Origin: QHXW01 sp035297145 | Lineage (GTDB): Bacteria > Acidobacteriota > Terriglobia > Bryobacterales > Bryobacteraceae | Assembly: GCA_035297145.1 (NCBI GenBank) | Contig: DATGZN010000023.1 | Location: 1 to 53,361, forward strand | Reading direction: 5' to 3' | DNA: 53,361 nucleotides | Shown: piece by piece, positions 7,415-17,800 of the stretch | Layout: every line of letters starts with the position of its first letter | How positions within the stretch are numbered: the stretch's first letter is position 1 | Program-made: the position numbers and the translations under genes | Notes under the pieces: model-generated | Told to the model about the DNA's origin: nothing | Database searches by the model: none | Seen by the model: the letters and a program-made list of their open reading frames with translations, nothing else

Positions 7415-9871
7415 CTACTCACATCTCAACGCCACCATCGGGTCCACCTGAGTCGCTCTCCTTGCCGGCACATAACTCGCCGCAAGCGCCACCACCGCCA
7501 GAAACACCGCCACCCCACCGAATGTCACCGGGTCCGCCGCGCCCACATTCACCAGCATGCTCGAAACCAGGTGCGTCACCGCGAACGAGCCCGCGATCCC
7601 CGCCGCGAGCCCCGCGATCGTCAGCTTCATCCCTCTGAGCAGAACGTCGCGCAGCACATCGCTCGACCGTGCCCCCAGCGCCATGCGCACGCCGAACTCT
7701 TGCGTGCGCTGCGTCACCGCGTAGGCCATCACGCTGTATAGCCCCACTGCCGCCAGCACCAGGGAAATCAGCCCCATCGCCGCCAGCAGACTCGCCGCCA
7801 CCCTCTGCGGCAGCATCGTGACCTCGGTATACTCCGTCAACGGCATCGGGAAAAACGCGCCGGCATTCGGATCCAGCGCCGCCGCCTCGCGCCGCAGCGT
7901 CGCCGTGAACGCGTCCGGATCCCCCGCCACTCTCACAAACAGATGAGGCCGGACGTCACTGCCGGCCACCTGCCGGAACGGCGCGAAGAAATGCGGCCGC
8001 GGCTCCTCGGCCACATTGAAATACTTGCTGTCCTGCGCCAGGCCCACCACCGTGAACCATTTGTTCTGGTAGCGCACTCTGCGGCCCACCGCGCCGCCTC
8101 CGTTGAAATATCGCCGCACGAAAGTCTGGTTCACAATCATCACCGGCGGCGCAGACCGGTCATCGCTATCCCGGAAATCGCGCCCCTCGATGAGCGGAAT
8201 CTTGAGCAGGTCGAAGTAGTGCGGCGCAACCAGATCGCGGTTGATCTCCATCGATTCGCCCTTGCCCGCCACATATCCCTCCGGCGCCACTTCATCGGAA
8301 GGCCCGCTGCTCGTACCCAGCGGCGCGAAATCCGCGTAGCTCACCTCCACCACGCCGGGCGCGGTCCGCAGCCGCGCGGCCAGCCGCAGAAAGAAATCCT
8401 GCATGTCGCGCGTCGAAAAGCCCGTGCCCCCCAGATAGAATTGCGCTAGCAGAACGTTGTTCTTGTCGAATCCCGGATAAATCCCTCTCGCGTTGTGAAA
8501 ACTCCTGAGAAACAAGCCGGAACCGACCAGGGCCACCGTCGCCAGCGCGACCTCCGCCACTACCATAAAGTCGCGCATGCGGTGAGACTGCGCACTCGGG
8601 CTTCCACTGCGGCCGCCTTCCCTCAGCGTTTCGTTGACATCGGTACGCAGCCACAGAAGCGCCGGCGCTGCGCCAGAAAGCAGCGTGGCCCCCGCGCAGA
8701 TCAGAATGGTGAATGCCAGAATCCTGCCATTCAATTGCGCCCCTGCCGCCAACGTGACCGCGACTCTCGGAATCATCGCCGGCAGCATATTTCCCATCCA
8801 CTGCGCCAACCACAACCCGCCGATCGCTCCCGCGCCCGCCAGCAGCACCGTCTCCGTGAGCAGTTGCCGCAATAACTGCCACCATCCCGCGCCCAGCGCC
8901 AGCCGGATGCTGATCTCCTTGCGCCGCGCGATCGACCGCGCCAGCAGCAGGTTTGCCACGTTCGCACACACGATAAACAGCACCAGAACCGAGATCGCCA
9001 TGAGGATACGCAGCGGCCGCAGGAACAGATCCGGCGCCGCGCTGTGAAATTCCCAAGCTGGCAGGACCGCCGCCGTGACCCCGCGATTCGTGTCCGGCGA
9101 CATCGCCTCCAGATTGTGGGAAAAAGCCGCCGCTTCAGCCCGTGCCTGTTCGATGGCGACGCCGGACTTCAGTCGCACGATGCCGTATAAACGCCGGGAT
9201 GCGCGATTTTTGAATGTCGAATCGTCCAGCATCCCGAGTTCTACGCCCATCGTCACCGGAACCCACATTTCGAAAACCAGCCCCGGCATCGTGCCGCGAA
9301 ACTCCTCCGGTGCCACCCCAACCACGGTCAACTCCCGCCGGTTCACGCGAACGCTCTTCCCGACGATGCCGCGATCCGCGTGAAAGTAGTTCTTCCAGAG
9401 CCGGTAGCCGATCACCGTCACCGGGTAAGCTCCGAGCTTGTCTCCGTTCTCCTCCGGTGTAAACATCCGGCCCAGCACCGGCTTCATGCCAAGAACCGCG
9501 AAGTAGTTGCCCGAAACCAGCTCTCCCCAAACCGCTTGCGCGTGAACCGACTCACCCAACGTGAATACGTCCTCGCGATGCAGTGCCAGCCCCGAGATCG
9601 ATTTCAGATGATCGCGGTAATCCAGATAGTCGAGATATGAGGTCTGATTCGCGCCGTTCGGTGCTCCCGCGGTAACCATTTCGAGAACCGCCAGTTGCTG
9701 GCTATCGGTCGAGCCAGGGAACGGCCGGAGCAGCAATTCGTCGATCCAACTGAACACCGTGGCGTTTGCCCCGATCCCCAGCGCCAGCGTCAGCACCGCC
9801 ACAACCGTGAACCCCGGGCTGCTTTGCAGCAGGCGGAACGCGAAGCTCAAGTCTTTCCAAAGATTCCGCAT
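7415..9871 (-). CDS. MacB/FtsX-type ABC transporter permease (acidobacterial ADOP-like)
   Basis: An 818-residue inner-membrane protein with two MacB-type units: an N-terminal helix (GFTVVAVLTLALGIGANATVF... from about residue 19), a large periplasmic domain, three helices around 285-400, a second periplasmic domain, and three helices at the C-terminus (ending ARRATQVDPMVALRCE). The VDPxxALRxE ending is typical of these permeases, which are very numerous in Acidobacteria. The related MacB works with an ATPase and MacA/TolC in efflux or mechanotransmission. No ATPase gene is adjacent, which is usual for this family, so a partner would be encoded elsewhere. The start has no strong ribosome binding site. 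The substrate is unknown. Confidence 0.93.
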   Translation of the reverse strand: MRNLWKDLSFAFRLLQSSPGFTVVAVLTLALGIGANATVFSWIDELLLRPFPGSTDSQQLAVLEMVTAGAPNGANQTSYLDYLDYRDHLKSISGLALHREDVFTLGESVHAQAVWGELVSGNYFAVLGMKPVLGRMFTPEENGDKLGAYPVTVIGYRLWKNYFHADRGIVGKSVRVNRRELTVVGVAPEEFRGTMPGLVFEMWVPVTMGVELGMLDDSTFKNRASRRLYGIVRLKSGVAIEQARAEAAAFSHNLEAMSPDTNRGVTAAVLPAWEFHSAAPDLFLRPLRILMAISVLVLFIVCANVANLLLARSIARRKEISIRLALGAGWWQLLRQLLTETVLLAGAGAIGGLWLAQWMGNMLPAMIPRVAVTLAAGAQLNGRILAFTILICAGATLLSGAAPALLWLRTDVNETLREGGRSGSPSAQSHRMRDFMVVAEVALATVALVGSGLFLRSFHNARGIYPGFDKNNVLLAQFYLGGTGFSTRDMQDFFLRLAARLRTAPGVVEVSYADFAPLGTSSGPSDEVAPEGYVAGKGESMEINRDLVAPHYFDLLKIPLIEGRDFRDSDDRSAPPVMIVNQTFVRRYFNGGGAVGRRVRYQNKWFTVVGLAQDSKYFNVAEEPRPHFFAPFRQVAGSDVRPHLFVRVAGDPDAFTATLRREAAALDPNAGAFFPMPLTEYTEVTMLPQRVAASLLAAMGLISLVLAAVGLYSVMAYAVTQRTQEFGVRMALGARSSDVLRDVLLRGMKLTIAGLAAGIAGSFAVTHLVSSMLVNVGAADPVTFGGVAVFLAVVALAASYVPARRATQVDPMVALRCE

Positions 9872-10021
9872 ATCGCACTAGGTGAAATCGCGCACTCGCG
9901 AGCGAAATATGACCCTCGATGCGCACGACAACTAAATGGAATGTCAAGCCTTATCCGGCTCCCTGCAACTTGGTCACCTTGATGCAGGTGGTAAATGCGG
10001 CCCGGGGGAGGGGTTCCCGCC

Positions 10022-10612
10022 ATGTTGACCGCTCTAGATGTTTTCTTCACAAGGTACATCGCGACCGTGCTGACGATTTACATCGCAGCCGGCATCGTCG
10101 TTCTCGCTGCCATTGCCGTTGCGACCGTTGCATTCGCGAAACGCTATTTGAGGTACCGGGGCAAACGCGTCATCACCTGCCCGGAAACCAATTGTCATGA
10201 GGCCGTGGAACTGGATGCTTCTCTCGCCGCCTTGAGCAGCCTGGTGGATGGCGCGGAATTGCACCTCACCAGTTGCACTCGTTGGCCCGAGCGCCAGGAC
10301 TGCGCTCAACTGTGCATCCACGAGATCGAGCTGTCGCCCATCGGCTGCCGGCTGAGAGCGCTGTTGGATAACTGGTACAAAGGCAAGGAGTGCGTCTACT
10401 GCCGGCGAGTTTTCGATGAAATCCAGTGGTTCGATCACAAGCCCGCGTTGCAAAGTCCGGAAGGCAAAATTCTGGAGTGGGAAACCGTTCCGCCGGAAGA
10501 AATTCCCGATCTGCTGAACACCCACCAGCCGGTATGCTGGAACTGCAAGATTGTAGAGGATTTCCGCGCCGAGCATCCGGAACTGGTAACCGCCCGCCCC
10601 TGGAGTCGCTAA
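10022..10612 (+). CDS. membrane-anchored Cys-rich hypothetical protein
   Basis: A 196-residue protein of unknown function. The ATG at 10022 follows a purine-rich GGGAGGGG. One transmembrane helix (about residues 12-38, YIATVLTIYIAAGIVVLAAI) anchors the rest. The soluble part has pairs of cysteines: CPETNC, then CTRWPERQDCAQLC, KECVYC and PVCWNC. This spacing suggests one or two zinc sites or a metal/redox centre; which pairs bind is not readable. It ends just before a strong hairpin. It is divergent from the permease. I cannot name the family. Confidence 0.75.
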   Translation: MLTALDVFFTRYIATVLTIYIAAGIVVLAAIAVATVAFAKRYLRYRGKRVITCPETNCHEAVELDASLAALSSLVDGAELHLTSCTRWPERQDCAQLCIHEIELSPIGCRLRALLDNWYKGKECVYCRRVFDEIQWFDHKPALQSPEGKILEWETVPPEEIPDLLNTHQPVCWNCKIVEDFRAEHPELVTARPWSR

Positions 10613-10631
10613 ACAACCTGAACAATTAAAA

Positions 10632-10656
10632 AGCGGTGGCCAGCCCGGCCACCGCT
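10632..10656 (-). terminator. rho-independent terminator, probably for the CBS gene
   Basis: A perfect 10-bp stem (AGCGGTGGCC / GGCCACCGCT) with a 5-base loop. Read on the minus strand it is followed by TTTTAATTG, fitting termination of the CBS-domain transcript that ends at 10844. On the + strand no T-run follows, although the hairpin is only 19 bases after the Cys-rich gene. Confidence 0.6.
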
Positions 10657-10843
10657 CGGTCAGAATGGCAAACCGGGCGGCTCTGTGGAGTGTAGAGCGG
10701 CCCGGCTGCTTTGCTTCGGCTTCGTTGGTTTGTCTTTTACTATGCAAACTGCTCGCCGAAGCGTGACACCCCAAAAACCAGCAACTTAGCCTACTTACTC
10801 CTTGTGCGCATAGGGTGAAAGATCGCAGCTTGCGTGGCTCCGC

Positions 10844-11293
10844 TCACTTGCGTGTGGCCATCTCGCGCCGCTGTTCGCGGGAGATTAATTTCGCCACTTC
10901 GGTCATCTCATCCGCCAGCAATTGTACGATGTCGTCAGTGGAAACAATTCCGATCAACTCGTTGTTTTCATTGACCACCGGGATGCGGCGAACTCCCGCG
11001 TCGCGCATCTGGTGCAGCGTCTCGAAGATGCCCTCGTCCTCATCGACCGTCTCGAGTTCCGGCCCCATGACGTCTCCGACTGACAAGACCGCTGGATCGA
11101 GACCCGGCGCCACCACCGCAATCACGATGTCGCGGTCGGTTACGATTCCGACCGGCGTACGCACTCCATTTTGCTGATCCACCACCAGCAGGTCGCCGAC
11201 ATGGTTCTCGCGCATGAGTCGCGCAGCCTGCTGGATTGTCGTTTCCGATGTTGCAGTTACGACCTCACGGACGCAGATATCGCCGATAGGCAT
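10844..11293 (-). CDS. CBS-pair domain protein
   Basis: A 149-residue cytoplasmic protein made of two CBS domains, which bind adenine nucleotides and often act as regulatory modules. The first covers about residues 5-65 (TTIQQAARLMRENHVGDLLVV, then PVGIVTDRDIV) and the second about 70-130 (VDEDEGIFETLHQM, GVRRIPVVNENNELIGIVSTDDI). The GIVTDRD and GIVSTDD motifs are the usual ligand-site signatures. The start at 11293 is preferred because AAAGGAG precedes it; an upstream in-frame ATG would add 41 residues with no domain. Small stand-alone CBS pairs like this are often stress or signalling proteins. No partner is encoded next to it. Confidence 0.92.
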   Translation of the reverse strand: MPIGDICVREVVTATSETTIQQAARLMRENHVGDLLVVDQQNGVRTPVGIVTDRDIVIAVVAPGLDPAVLSVGDVMGPELETVDEDEGIFETLHQMRDAGVRRIPVVNENNELIGIVSTDDIVQLLADEMTEVAKLISREQRREMATRK

Positions 11294-11506
11294 GACGCAG
11301 CTCCTTTCCCGGATCGAAAGTGTATGGCAATTCGGAGGCCAATTGGTGAGAACTAATATGCACGTACTAGAGGATTTAACACAATAAATCTGAGCGAAAT
11401 TCCCCAAGCGGAACACTTAGGTCCTGATCAGGCTTACAGCTTAACGACGGCATCCCGCTTGCTAGGTAAGATTTTGCCGTCTCAGTTTATGTAATAGAAG
11501 GAGAGT

Positions 11507-11956
11507 ATGGGAGAGCAGCACTCCATTCCGATTCGTACCCCGCAGAAAGTGGAATTGTTAGCCATCAGGGCGCGGTCCAGAGACTGCCTGTCGCTACAGT
11601 CCATTCTGATTCACACCAATTGGCGTGTGCATTGGGTAGCAGACAGGCATGAGGCCATGCTCTTCCTCCGTGACCACCCTGTGCCGGTGCTGGTTTGCCC
11701 GGAAGAGTTGCCCGATGCCACATGGAGGGATTTGCTGGCGGCGACTTACGAGCTGACAAGCCCTCCCAAGGTTCTGGTCTATTCTGACCGAGCGGATCAA
11801 AACCTCGGGAACCGAATTTTGGATGCGGGCGGCTACGATCTGCTGTCCACCCCTTTGCAACGGGACGAAGTCTTGCGCGCGATCAGCCTCGCTTGCCGCA
11901 CATGGCGTGAAGAGATCCGGAGACAAGATATTCACACCGTTGCCATGACGGCTTAG
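11507..11956 (+). CDS. pseudo-receiver domain protein (response-regulator-like, no phosphoacceptor)
   Basis: A 149-residue protein with a receiver-like alternation of strands and helices: VELLAIRAR (strand 1), VHWVADRHEAMLFL, VPVLVCPEELPD (strand 3), PPKVLVYSD and GGYDLLSTPLQRDEVLRAI (KP-loop region, where TP stands for the usual KP). In real receivers the strand-3 motif ends in a phosphorylatable Asp before the LP; here P65 holds that place and the acidic pair near the N-terminus is absent. It should not accept phosphate in the usual way. GGAG lies 6 bases before the ATG. No DNA-binding domain follows and no kinase is adjacent. Confidence 0.7.
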   Translation: MGEQHSIPIRTPQKVELLAIRARSRDCLSLQSILIHTNWRVHWVADRHEAMLFLRDHPVPVLVCPEELPDATWRDLLAATYELTSPPKVLVYSDRADQNLGNRILDAGGYDLLSTPLQRDEVLRAISLACRTWREEIRRQDIHTVAMTA

Positions 11957-12066
11957 CTCTCAACGAAATCCTACTTCCCGGCGCAGAAGATCTGCTTCCG
12001 CGATGCTGCTGCCGTTAATGGCCCTCTCTCCCGCGGTTGCGATGGTCGACTATACTGACCAAGGGA

Positions 12067-13767
12067 ATGCGACGACGAATTTCACGTAGAAGGTTGCTGT
12101 CCGCAGGCGTAATGCTGGGGAGCATCTGGCGGAGTGGAAAAGTGCTCGCTGCGCCTGCCCCGCCAGCGGGAGCTTCCATCTTCGAGGAAATATCGTCCGG
12201 AACCAGTGGCATAACGTGGGTGCACGAGAATGCCATGTCGCCAGAGCGCAATCTACCCGAGAGCCTGGGCCCAGGTTGCGCGTTTCTGGATTACGATAAC
12301 GACGGCTGGATGGACATTTACCTGGTGAATAGCGGCCCATGCGATTTCTACAATCCGAAAAAACCGCTGCGCAATGCGTTGTACAAGAACAACCGCGATG
12401 GCACGTTCACAGACGTGACCGAAAAATCGGGAGTGGCCGCGGGCACGAGTTTCGGCATGGGAGTAGCGGCGGGCGATTACGACAACGACGGCTATCCCGA
12501 CCTCTTCGTGACCGCCTATGGCCGCTGCATTTTGTATCACAACAACGGAAACGGAACGTTCAGCGACGTCACCGACAAGGCCGGCCTGGCCGTGCCCGGC
12601 TGGACCACCAGCGCGGTATGGTTCGATTACGACAACGACGGGCGCCTGGATCTATTCGTGTGCAGCTTCGTCGTTTACAAGAGTAATTTGGAGTGCGGCA
12701 TCAATAAGTTCGGCCAGCGCTACTACTGCATTCCCCGCCTCTACAAGCCCACCCACAGCTTCCTGTTTCACAACAATGGCGACGGCACCTTCACCGATGT
12801 AACGCGCGGCACAGCCATCGAGCAGGCCATGGGCAAAGGGCTGGGCGTAGTCGCCACCGATATCAACAACGACGGGCGCATGGACCTGTTCGTGGCCAAC
12901 GATACGGTGCAGGACTTTTTGTTTGTCAATCGCGGAAACAACAAATGGGAGGAAATCGCGCTCATGGCCGAAGTGGCCTTCAGCGAAAACGGAAGGGCGC
13001 GCTCCGGCATGGGTGTGGACGCGGCTGACATCAATGGTGACGGCTGGGAAGACCTGTTCGTGTCCAATATCAACGACGAGATGTTCTCCCTCTACACCAA
13101 CAACAAGAACGAAACTTTCTTCGATGCCGCGCAAAAGCAGGGTGTCGCGGAGGACACGCGCATGCTCAGCGGCTGGGGGCTGAAGTTTTTCGATTACGAC
13201 AACGACGGTCTGGTCGACCTGATTCTGGCCAATGGCCATCCGGATGACAGCATCGAATCCAATTATGCGCGGGTGAAGTATCGGGAACCGTTGCTGCTCT
13301 ACCATCAGGAAAAGGGGCAACTGCGCAATGTCAGCGCTGAAGCCGGGCCCGCCTTCACCAAACCGCTGGCCGCGCGCGGCCTGGCAGTGGGCGACTATGA
13401 CAACGACGGCTTTTTAGACGTGCTGGTGGGCGCCAACGGCGGTGCGCCAGTGCTGCTGCACAATCGCTGTGGTTCCGGCAACCACTGGCTGGGCGTGAAG
13501 CTGGTTGGTGTAGACTCGAACCGTGACGCGATCGGCGCGTGGCTTACTTGGTCAGCCGGCGGAGTGAAACGAACGAAACTCAAGAATAACGGCGGCAGCT
13601 ATCTGTCGTCCCACGATCCGCGCGAGGTGCTGGGACTGGGTGCTGCCGCGAAAATCGATTGGTTGGAAATCAAATGGCCGCTGCCGAGCGGTAAGGTACA
13701 GAGGTTTACCAGCCTGCCGGTGGACCGCTATGTGACCATCGTCGAAGGAAAATCGGCTATTGAGTAA
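12067..13767 (+). CDS. CRTAC1 family protein (FG-GAP/VCBS repeats, ASPIC/UnbV domain)
   Basis: A 566-residue exported protein. The ATG at 12067 gives a twin-arginine-like leader (SRRRLLSAGVMLG), followed by a hydrophobic stretch and VLAAPAPP; a TTG 30 bases upstream is in frame but less likely. The body has seven calcium-type DxDxDG repeats (FLDYDNDGWMD, GDYDNDGYPD, FDYDNDGRLD, TDINNDGRMD, ADINGDGWED, FDYDNDGLVD, GDYDNDGFLD), so a seven-bladed propeller is likely. The C-terminus (GNHWLGVKLVG...GGSYLSSHDPREVLGLG) is the ASPIC/UnbV domain. Such proteins are common secreted proteins in Acidobacteria; their molecular role is unknown. It is convergent with the TPR gene, with 9 bases between the stop codons. 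Confidence 0.93.
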   Translation: MRRRISRRRLLSAGVMLGSIWRSGKVLAAPAPPAGASIFEEISSGTSGITWVHENAMSPERNLPESLGPGCAFLDYDNDGWMDIYLVNSGPCDFYNPKKPLRNALYKNNRDGTFTDVTEKSGVAAGTSFGMGVAAGDYDNDGYPDLFVTAYGRCILYHNNGNGTFSDVTDKAGLAVPGWTTSAVWFDYDNDGRLDLFVCSFVVYKSNLECGINKFGQRYYCIPRLYKPTHSFLFHNNGDGTFTDVTRGTAIEQAMGKGLGVVATDINNDGRMDLFVANDTVQDFLFVNRGNNKWEEIALMAEVAFSENGRARSGMGVDAADINGDGWEDLFVSNINDEMFSLYTNNKNETFFDAAQKQGVAEDTRMLSGWGLKFFDYDNDGLVDLILANGHPDDSIESNYARVKYREPLLLYHQEKGQLRNVSAEAGPAFTKPLAARGLAVGDYDNDGFLDVLVGANGGAPVLLHNRCGSGNHWLGVKLVGVDSNRDAIGAWLTWSAGGVKRTKLKNNGGSYLSSHDPREVLGLGAAAKIDWLEIKWPLPSGKVQRFTSLPVDRYVTIVEGKSAIE

Positions 13768-13776
13768 TCAATGGTC

Positions 13777-14769
13777 TCACTTCGGAGGTTCGGTCTCTTG
13801 CTTCGATCCCGCGACTCCCGTCTCGATCTCCTGCTTCATCCTTTGGACTTTTGCCGAAGCCTGCTCGTGAAGGGCGAACTCCCGTTTCGCCTCCTCCTTA
13901 TTTCCCGTGCGGCCATAAGCGGTGCCCAGATACAGGTGGACGGCTGCGATATCAGGCCGGAGTTTAGCCGCCGCATGGAGCGGCGCAAGTGAATCCGCAT
14001 TGCGGCCGGCTTCCAACATCGCCCGGCCCAGCCCGATGAATGCGTCCGCGAACTGCGGATCGAGCTTGGTGGCTCGTTCGAAATGCTCGATGGCCACGGG
14101 AAACTGCTGATCCTGCCGTGCCAATTCGCCCAAGATGTATTCAGCACCGGCATTCGCGGGATTGACCTTGATTTCTTCCTCAAACTCGCGGCGCGCCGCT
14201 TGCTTGTTCTCGTCCGTCTTGGGTCCGGCAAGCAGCAGACGGCCGACACGATAGTGGACGTCAGGCAAGTCCGGGTTTCTTTTCAGAACCTCGCGGTATT
14301 CGGTGATAGCGTCATCCCATTTTCCCTGCGTCTCGAGCGATTCCGCGTTCAGCAGGCGCACTTGATAGGAGGCGGGCGCGGACACCATGAGCTTCTGCGA
14401 GGCGCGGATCGAGAGGTCCGAGAAAACGTGCACCGTGAGATAGAGGACTTCGGGATCGTTAGGGAATGCTCTGTTCAGGTCGTGAATAAAGCTCGCGGCG
14501 CTGTCCAGATCGTGAAGCGCCATGGCGCAGTGAACGCCGTCCAGTCCCAGACGCTTCTTGGCTTCAGGGTCAGTGGCGCGCTGCAGCGCCGTTTTGAGCA
14601 GGGGCAATGCCTCGCGGCAGTTACCTGCTTCGGCAAGCTGCGCGGCTGATGCAGCGGACGGTGGCGGGGATTTCTTAGGTGGAGCTTGCGCGGCCGCGAC
14701 GGCGAGGACGGCGCTGATCAGGATTAGCCGTATCAATAGTCTATTGTATGTCCCAGTGGGAAGAATCAC
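13777..14769 (-). CDS. secreted or periplasmic TPR protein
   Basis: A 330-residue protein with an N-terminal signal peptide (LLIRLILISAVLAVAAAQA) and tetratricopeptide repeats in the second half: GKWDDAITEYREVLKRNPDLP, NAGAEYILGELARQDQQFP, FADAFIGLGRAMLEAGRNAD and IAAVHLYLGTAYGRTGNKEE. The TPR units are protein-interaction repeats, usually parts of larger complexes. The predicted start is a GTG without a clear ribosome binding site; a TTG about 39 bases further in is possible. It is convergent with the CRTAC1 gene and lies 71 bases downstream of the TonB receptor in the same direction, so it may be read from the receptor transcript. Confidence 0.88.
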   Translation of the reverse strand: MILPTGTYNRLLIRLILISAVLAVAAAQAPPKKSPPPSAASAAQLAEAGNCREALPLLKTALQRATDPEAKKRLGLDGVHCAMALHDLDSAASFIHDLNRAFPNDPEVLYLTVHVFSDLSIRASQKLMVSAPASYQVRLLNAESLETQGKWDDAITEYREVLKRNPDLPDVHYRVGRLLLAGPKTDENKQAARREFEEEIKVNPANAGAEYILGELARQDQQFPVAIEHFERATKLDPQFADAFIGLGRAMLEAGRNADSLAPLHAAAKLRPDIAAVHLYLGTAYGRTGNKEEAKREFALHEQASAKVQRMKQEIETGVAGSKQETEPPK

Positions 14770-14840
14770 GAACGGTTAGTGAGGGAATTGGCAGGAGAGA
14801 AAACCTGGGGCGGAACCGAGTCCCGCCCCAGGAGAGTTAC

Positions 14841-17800
14841 TCAGAAACGGTACTTCAAGGCAAATTGAACGTTGCGAGCGCCCTGCGAGCTGTTGAGAAG
14901 CCCCAGGGTAGTGCCTACACCGTTGTTGGGAGAATTCAGAATTGGAGTGTTTGTCAGGTTAATGAATTCTGCCCGGAGATCGATCACTTGCCGCTCGGTG
15001 ATCTTAAAGCTCTTCGACAAGTTGAAATCGAGCGAAGCCAGACCCGGTCCGCGCACCGTGCCGACACCGCAGTTACCGAAAGTGCCGTTGGCGGGTTGCG
15101 CAAAAGCGCTGGGGTTGTACCATTGGTAGCCGTTTCCAATAGACGCGTTCGCGTTCTGCGTGCCCAATATATCTACCGGAGCGATACAGTCCGCGCGAGA
15201 GCCGCGGGACCCAGTATTCGAAGCGTCGTTTGCCCCGACTGTCATCGGGAAGCCGGTATGGAGGCTTAGGATGCCGGCCACTTCCCAGCCACCCGCCACC
15301 GCGTCGAGGGCTTTGTTCATCCCGCTGCCAAACTTGCGCCCATTGCCAAACGGGATATCGTAAACCGCGTTGGTGACGAAATTGTGCGCGGCGTCATAAT
15401 CGCACGGTCCCCATTCCGCCGCCGCGTCATAGATGTTCTGGTAGTACCAGTTGCTTTGACCGGACTGGCCACCCTGGCCGTAGTAGCCCATATTGTTCGT
15501 CATGCATTTGGAGTATGTGTAGGCCACCGTGTATTCCAGGCCCGAGCTCAAGCGCTTCCTCACTTGCATTTGCAGCCCCTCGTAGTCCTGGTTACCTATG
15601 GTGGCTGTTCCCGAGATCTGCCCGATCTCTGACAGCAGCGTGGGGTTGCCCGCGAGGTATTCCGTGGGCGACACGGTGCCGTTCGAGTTCAAGACCTTCT
15701 GGAAGTAAGGCATGGGCACCATCAGGTGCGTGGCGCGCTGTCCCACGTAGGCCGCTTGAACGGTCGTAGTCGAGTCCAGTTGATATTGCAGAGTGAGGTT
15801 CCACTGATTCGACACTGCCGGGCGGATGTTTGGATCCCAAACGCGCAACGTCGCGCCTACTAACTGGTTCCCCGCATTACTAGTGAAGGGCAAGAAGCCT
15901 TGATCGAGGGTCGAGCCGGGCATCGTGCCGAAAACCGTGGAACTTTGGTAATTGTTGTCATGCTCCACCGCAAAGGGTGGGTTAATGGGCAAGCGTAAGT
16001 TCGTGCCCGTTCCTTCCAGGTAGTTCGACATCGTGTAACCGGCGCGTACCACCAGTTTGCCGCCGCCTGGGGTCCAGGCTACGCCCAGACGCGGCTGGAA
16101 GTTGGTAATGCCGTTGTACTGGTTGTAGAGGGCATTACAATCGTTGTAAGGACAACTCTGCCCGGAGATGTATTGCTGACCAGTAAGCAGGTTGAAGTTC
16201 GCCTGGCGGTTTTTGACTTCATCCCAAGGCGTGTGCAACTCCCACCGCAGCCCTAGGTTCAGCGTCAGGTTCGGAGTAACGCGCCAGTCATCCTGATAAA
16301 ACGCAGCGAGGGAATTCGCTCGCTGACCCCAAGTGCCTCCATTGACGCCGCCCTGAATTTCACTCGGAAGGCCCAGTAGAAAATCGGCTTCGGGGATGCC
16401 GCTGCCGCTACCGGCCTTCGTGGTCGTCGAAGACGTCGTATATTGGCCGTTGAAGTTGAAGATACCGGCTTCTCCAAAATTGCCGGAATAAAACGTGTCG
16501 ATGCGATAGCGGTAGCCCTGGAAGCCGATGTGCATCGTGTGCGTGCCCTTGGTATAGATCACCGTGTCTTCGTAGTGGATCACGGCGTCGGCGAAGAGTT
16601 GCACATTGTCGCTAGTGCCGAAGCCGGAGACATTGCCACCGCTGAGATTCATGTTAGGCAGAAAAGATGAAGGTACCCCTGGGATACCGACGGTTTGAGC
16701 AAAATCTTTGAGGCTATTGGAGGCCGCGCCGTTGTCGTTATAGACGTAATTGACGCCAAAGCGCGCTTCGTTGACCAGTGATGGACTGATGGTCCGTGTC
16801 CAATCGAGCACACCGGTGTGCGTGGGGATATTAGTGAATGAGTTGTAAATCAGAGGGTAACTGTTAATTACGGGGTTTGTGTACATGCTCTGGGAATAGC
16901 GACCGTAGAAGCGATCTTTGTCGGAGATGTTGTAGTCGATCTTCACGTCGCCTTGATCTCCGTTGATATAGGTGTTCTGCCCGTATTGATAATTGTTCAG
17001 CAGGTTGCCGTTGGTTGGCTGCGGATAATATGTGGACGACAGGATTTTCGACGCCGCCGGGCTGAACAGCGAGGAGGGGATGATGTTTCCTGCGAACGGC
17101 GCGCGATTCCCTTGCGCATCAACCGAGAATGGATTGTAGAGCTGGATCGGGTGGGCCGTAGTCAGGAGCTGGGAGAAATCGCCTGTCCGTTCCGCCGCGG
17201 TATAAACCGTAGTTGTTTGGACGCTCGTAGGCGTGTCGTCACGCGACCCCTGGTAGTCGGCGAAGAAGAAAAGCTTGTCCTTGATGATGGGACCGCCCGC
17301 GGTACCGCCGAAATTGTTCCAGCGAACTGCGCTACGCGGGGCGCCGTTAAAGTTGTTGGCCCAATCGTTGGCATTCAGCACATTGTTGCGAAAGAACTCA
17401 AAAGCGCTGCCATGAAATTGATTGGTGCCGGACTTGGTAGTGGTGCTGATGATGGCACCCATGAAATTGCCGAATTCGGCCGGTGCGTTGTTGGTGATCT
17501 CGTTAAACTCGGCGATCGCGTCGACGCTGGGCGCATAACCGACATCATTTTCGGAGACCTGGTTGTTGTCCAGGCCATCGAGCATAAAATTGTTGGCCTG
17601 TTCCCGATTGCCGTTCACGTTGGGACGGCCGCTGTTCATCGTGGTGAATCCGTTCTTAAAAGTCGATGGATCGGGATGAATGCTGCCTGGGGCGAGTAAA
17701 GTCAACTGCACGTAATTTCGGGTCGCGAGCGGCAGATCCTCGTTGGTACGCGCGTCGATATGTTGGCCAAGTGATGTGTCTTGAGTCTGAAGAAGCTCCT

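Noticed and set aside
8292..9056. Long secondary frame inside the permease gene
   Set aside because: Composition is Gly/Arg/Ala-rich, as expected of a GC-rich shadow frame. The permease frame is continuous.
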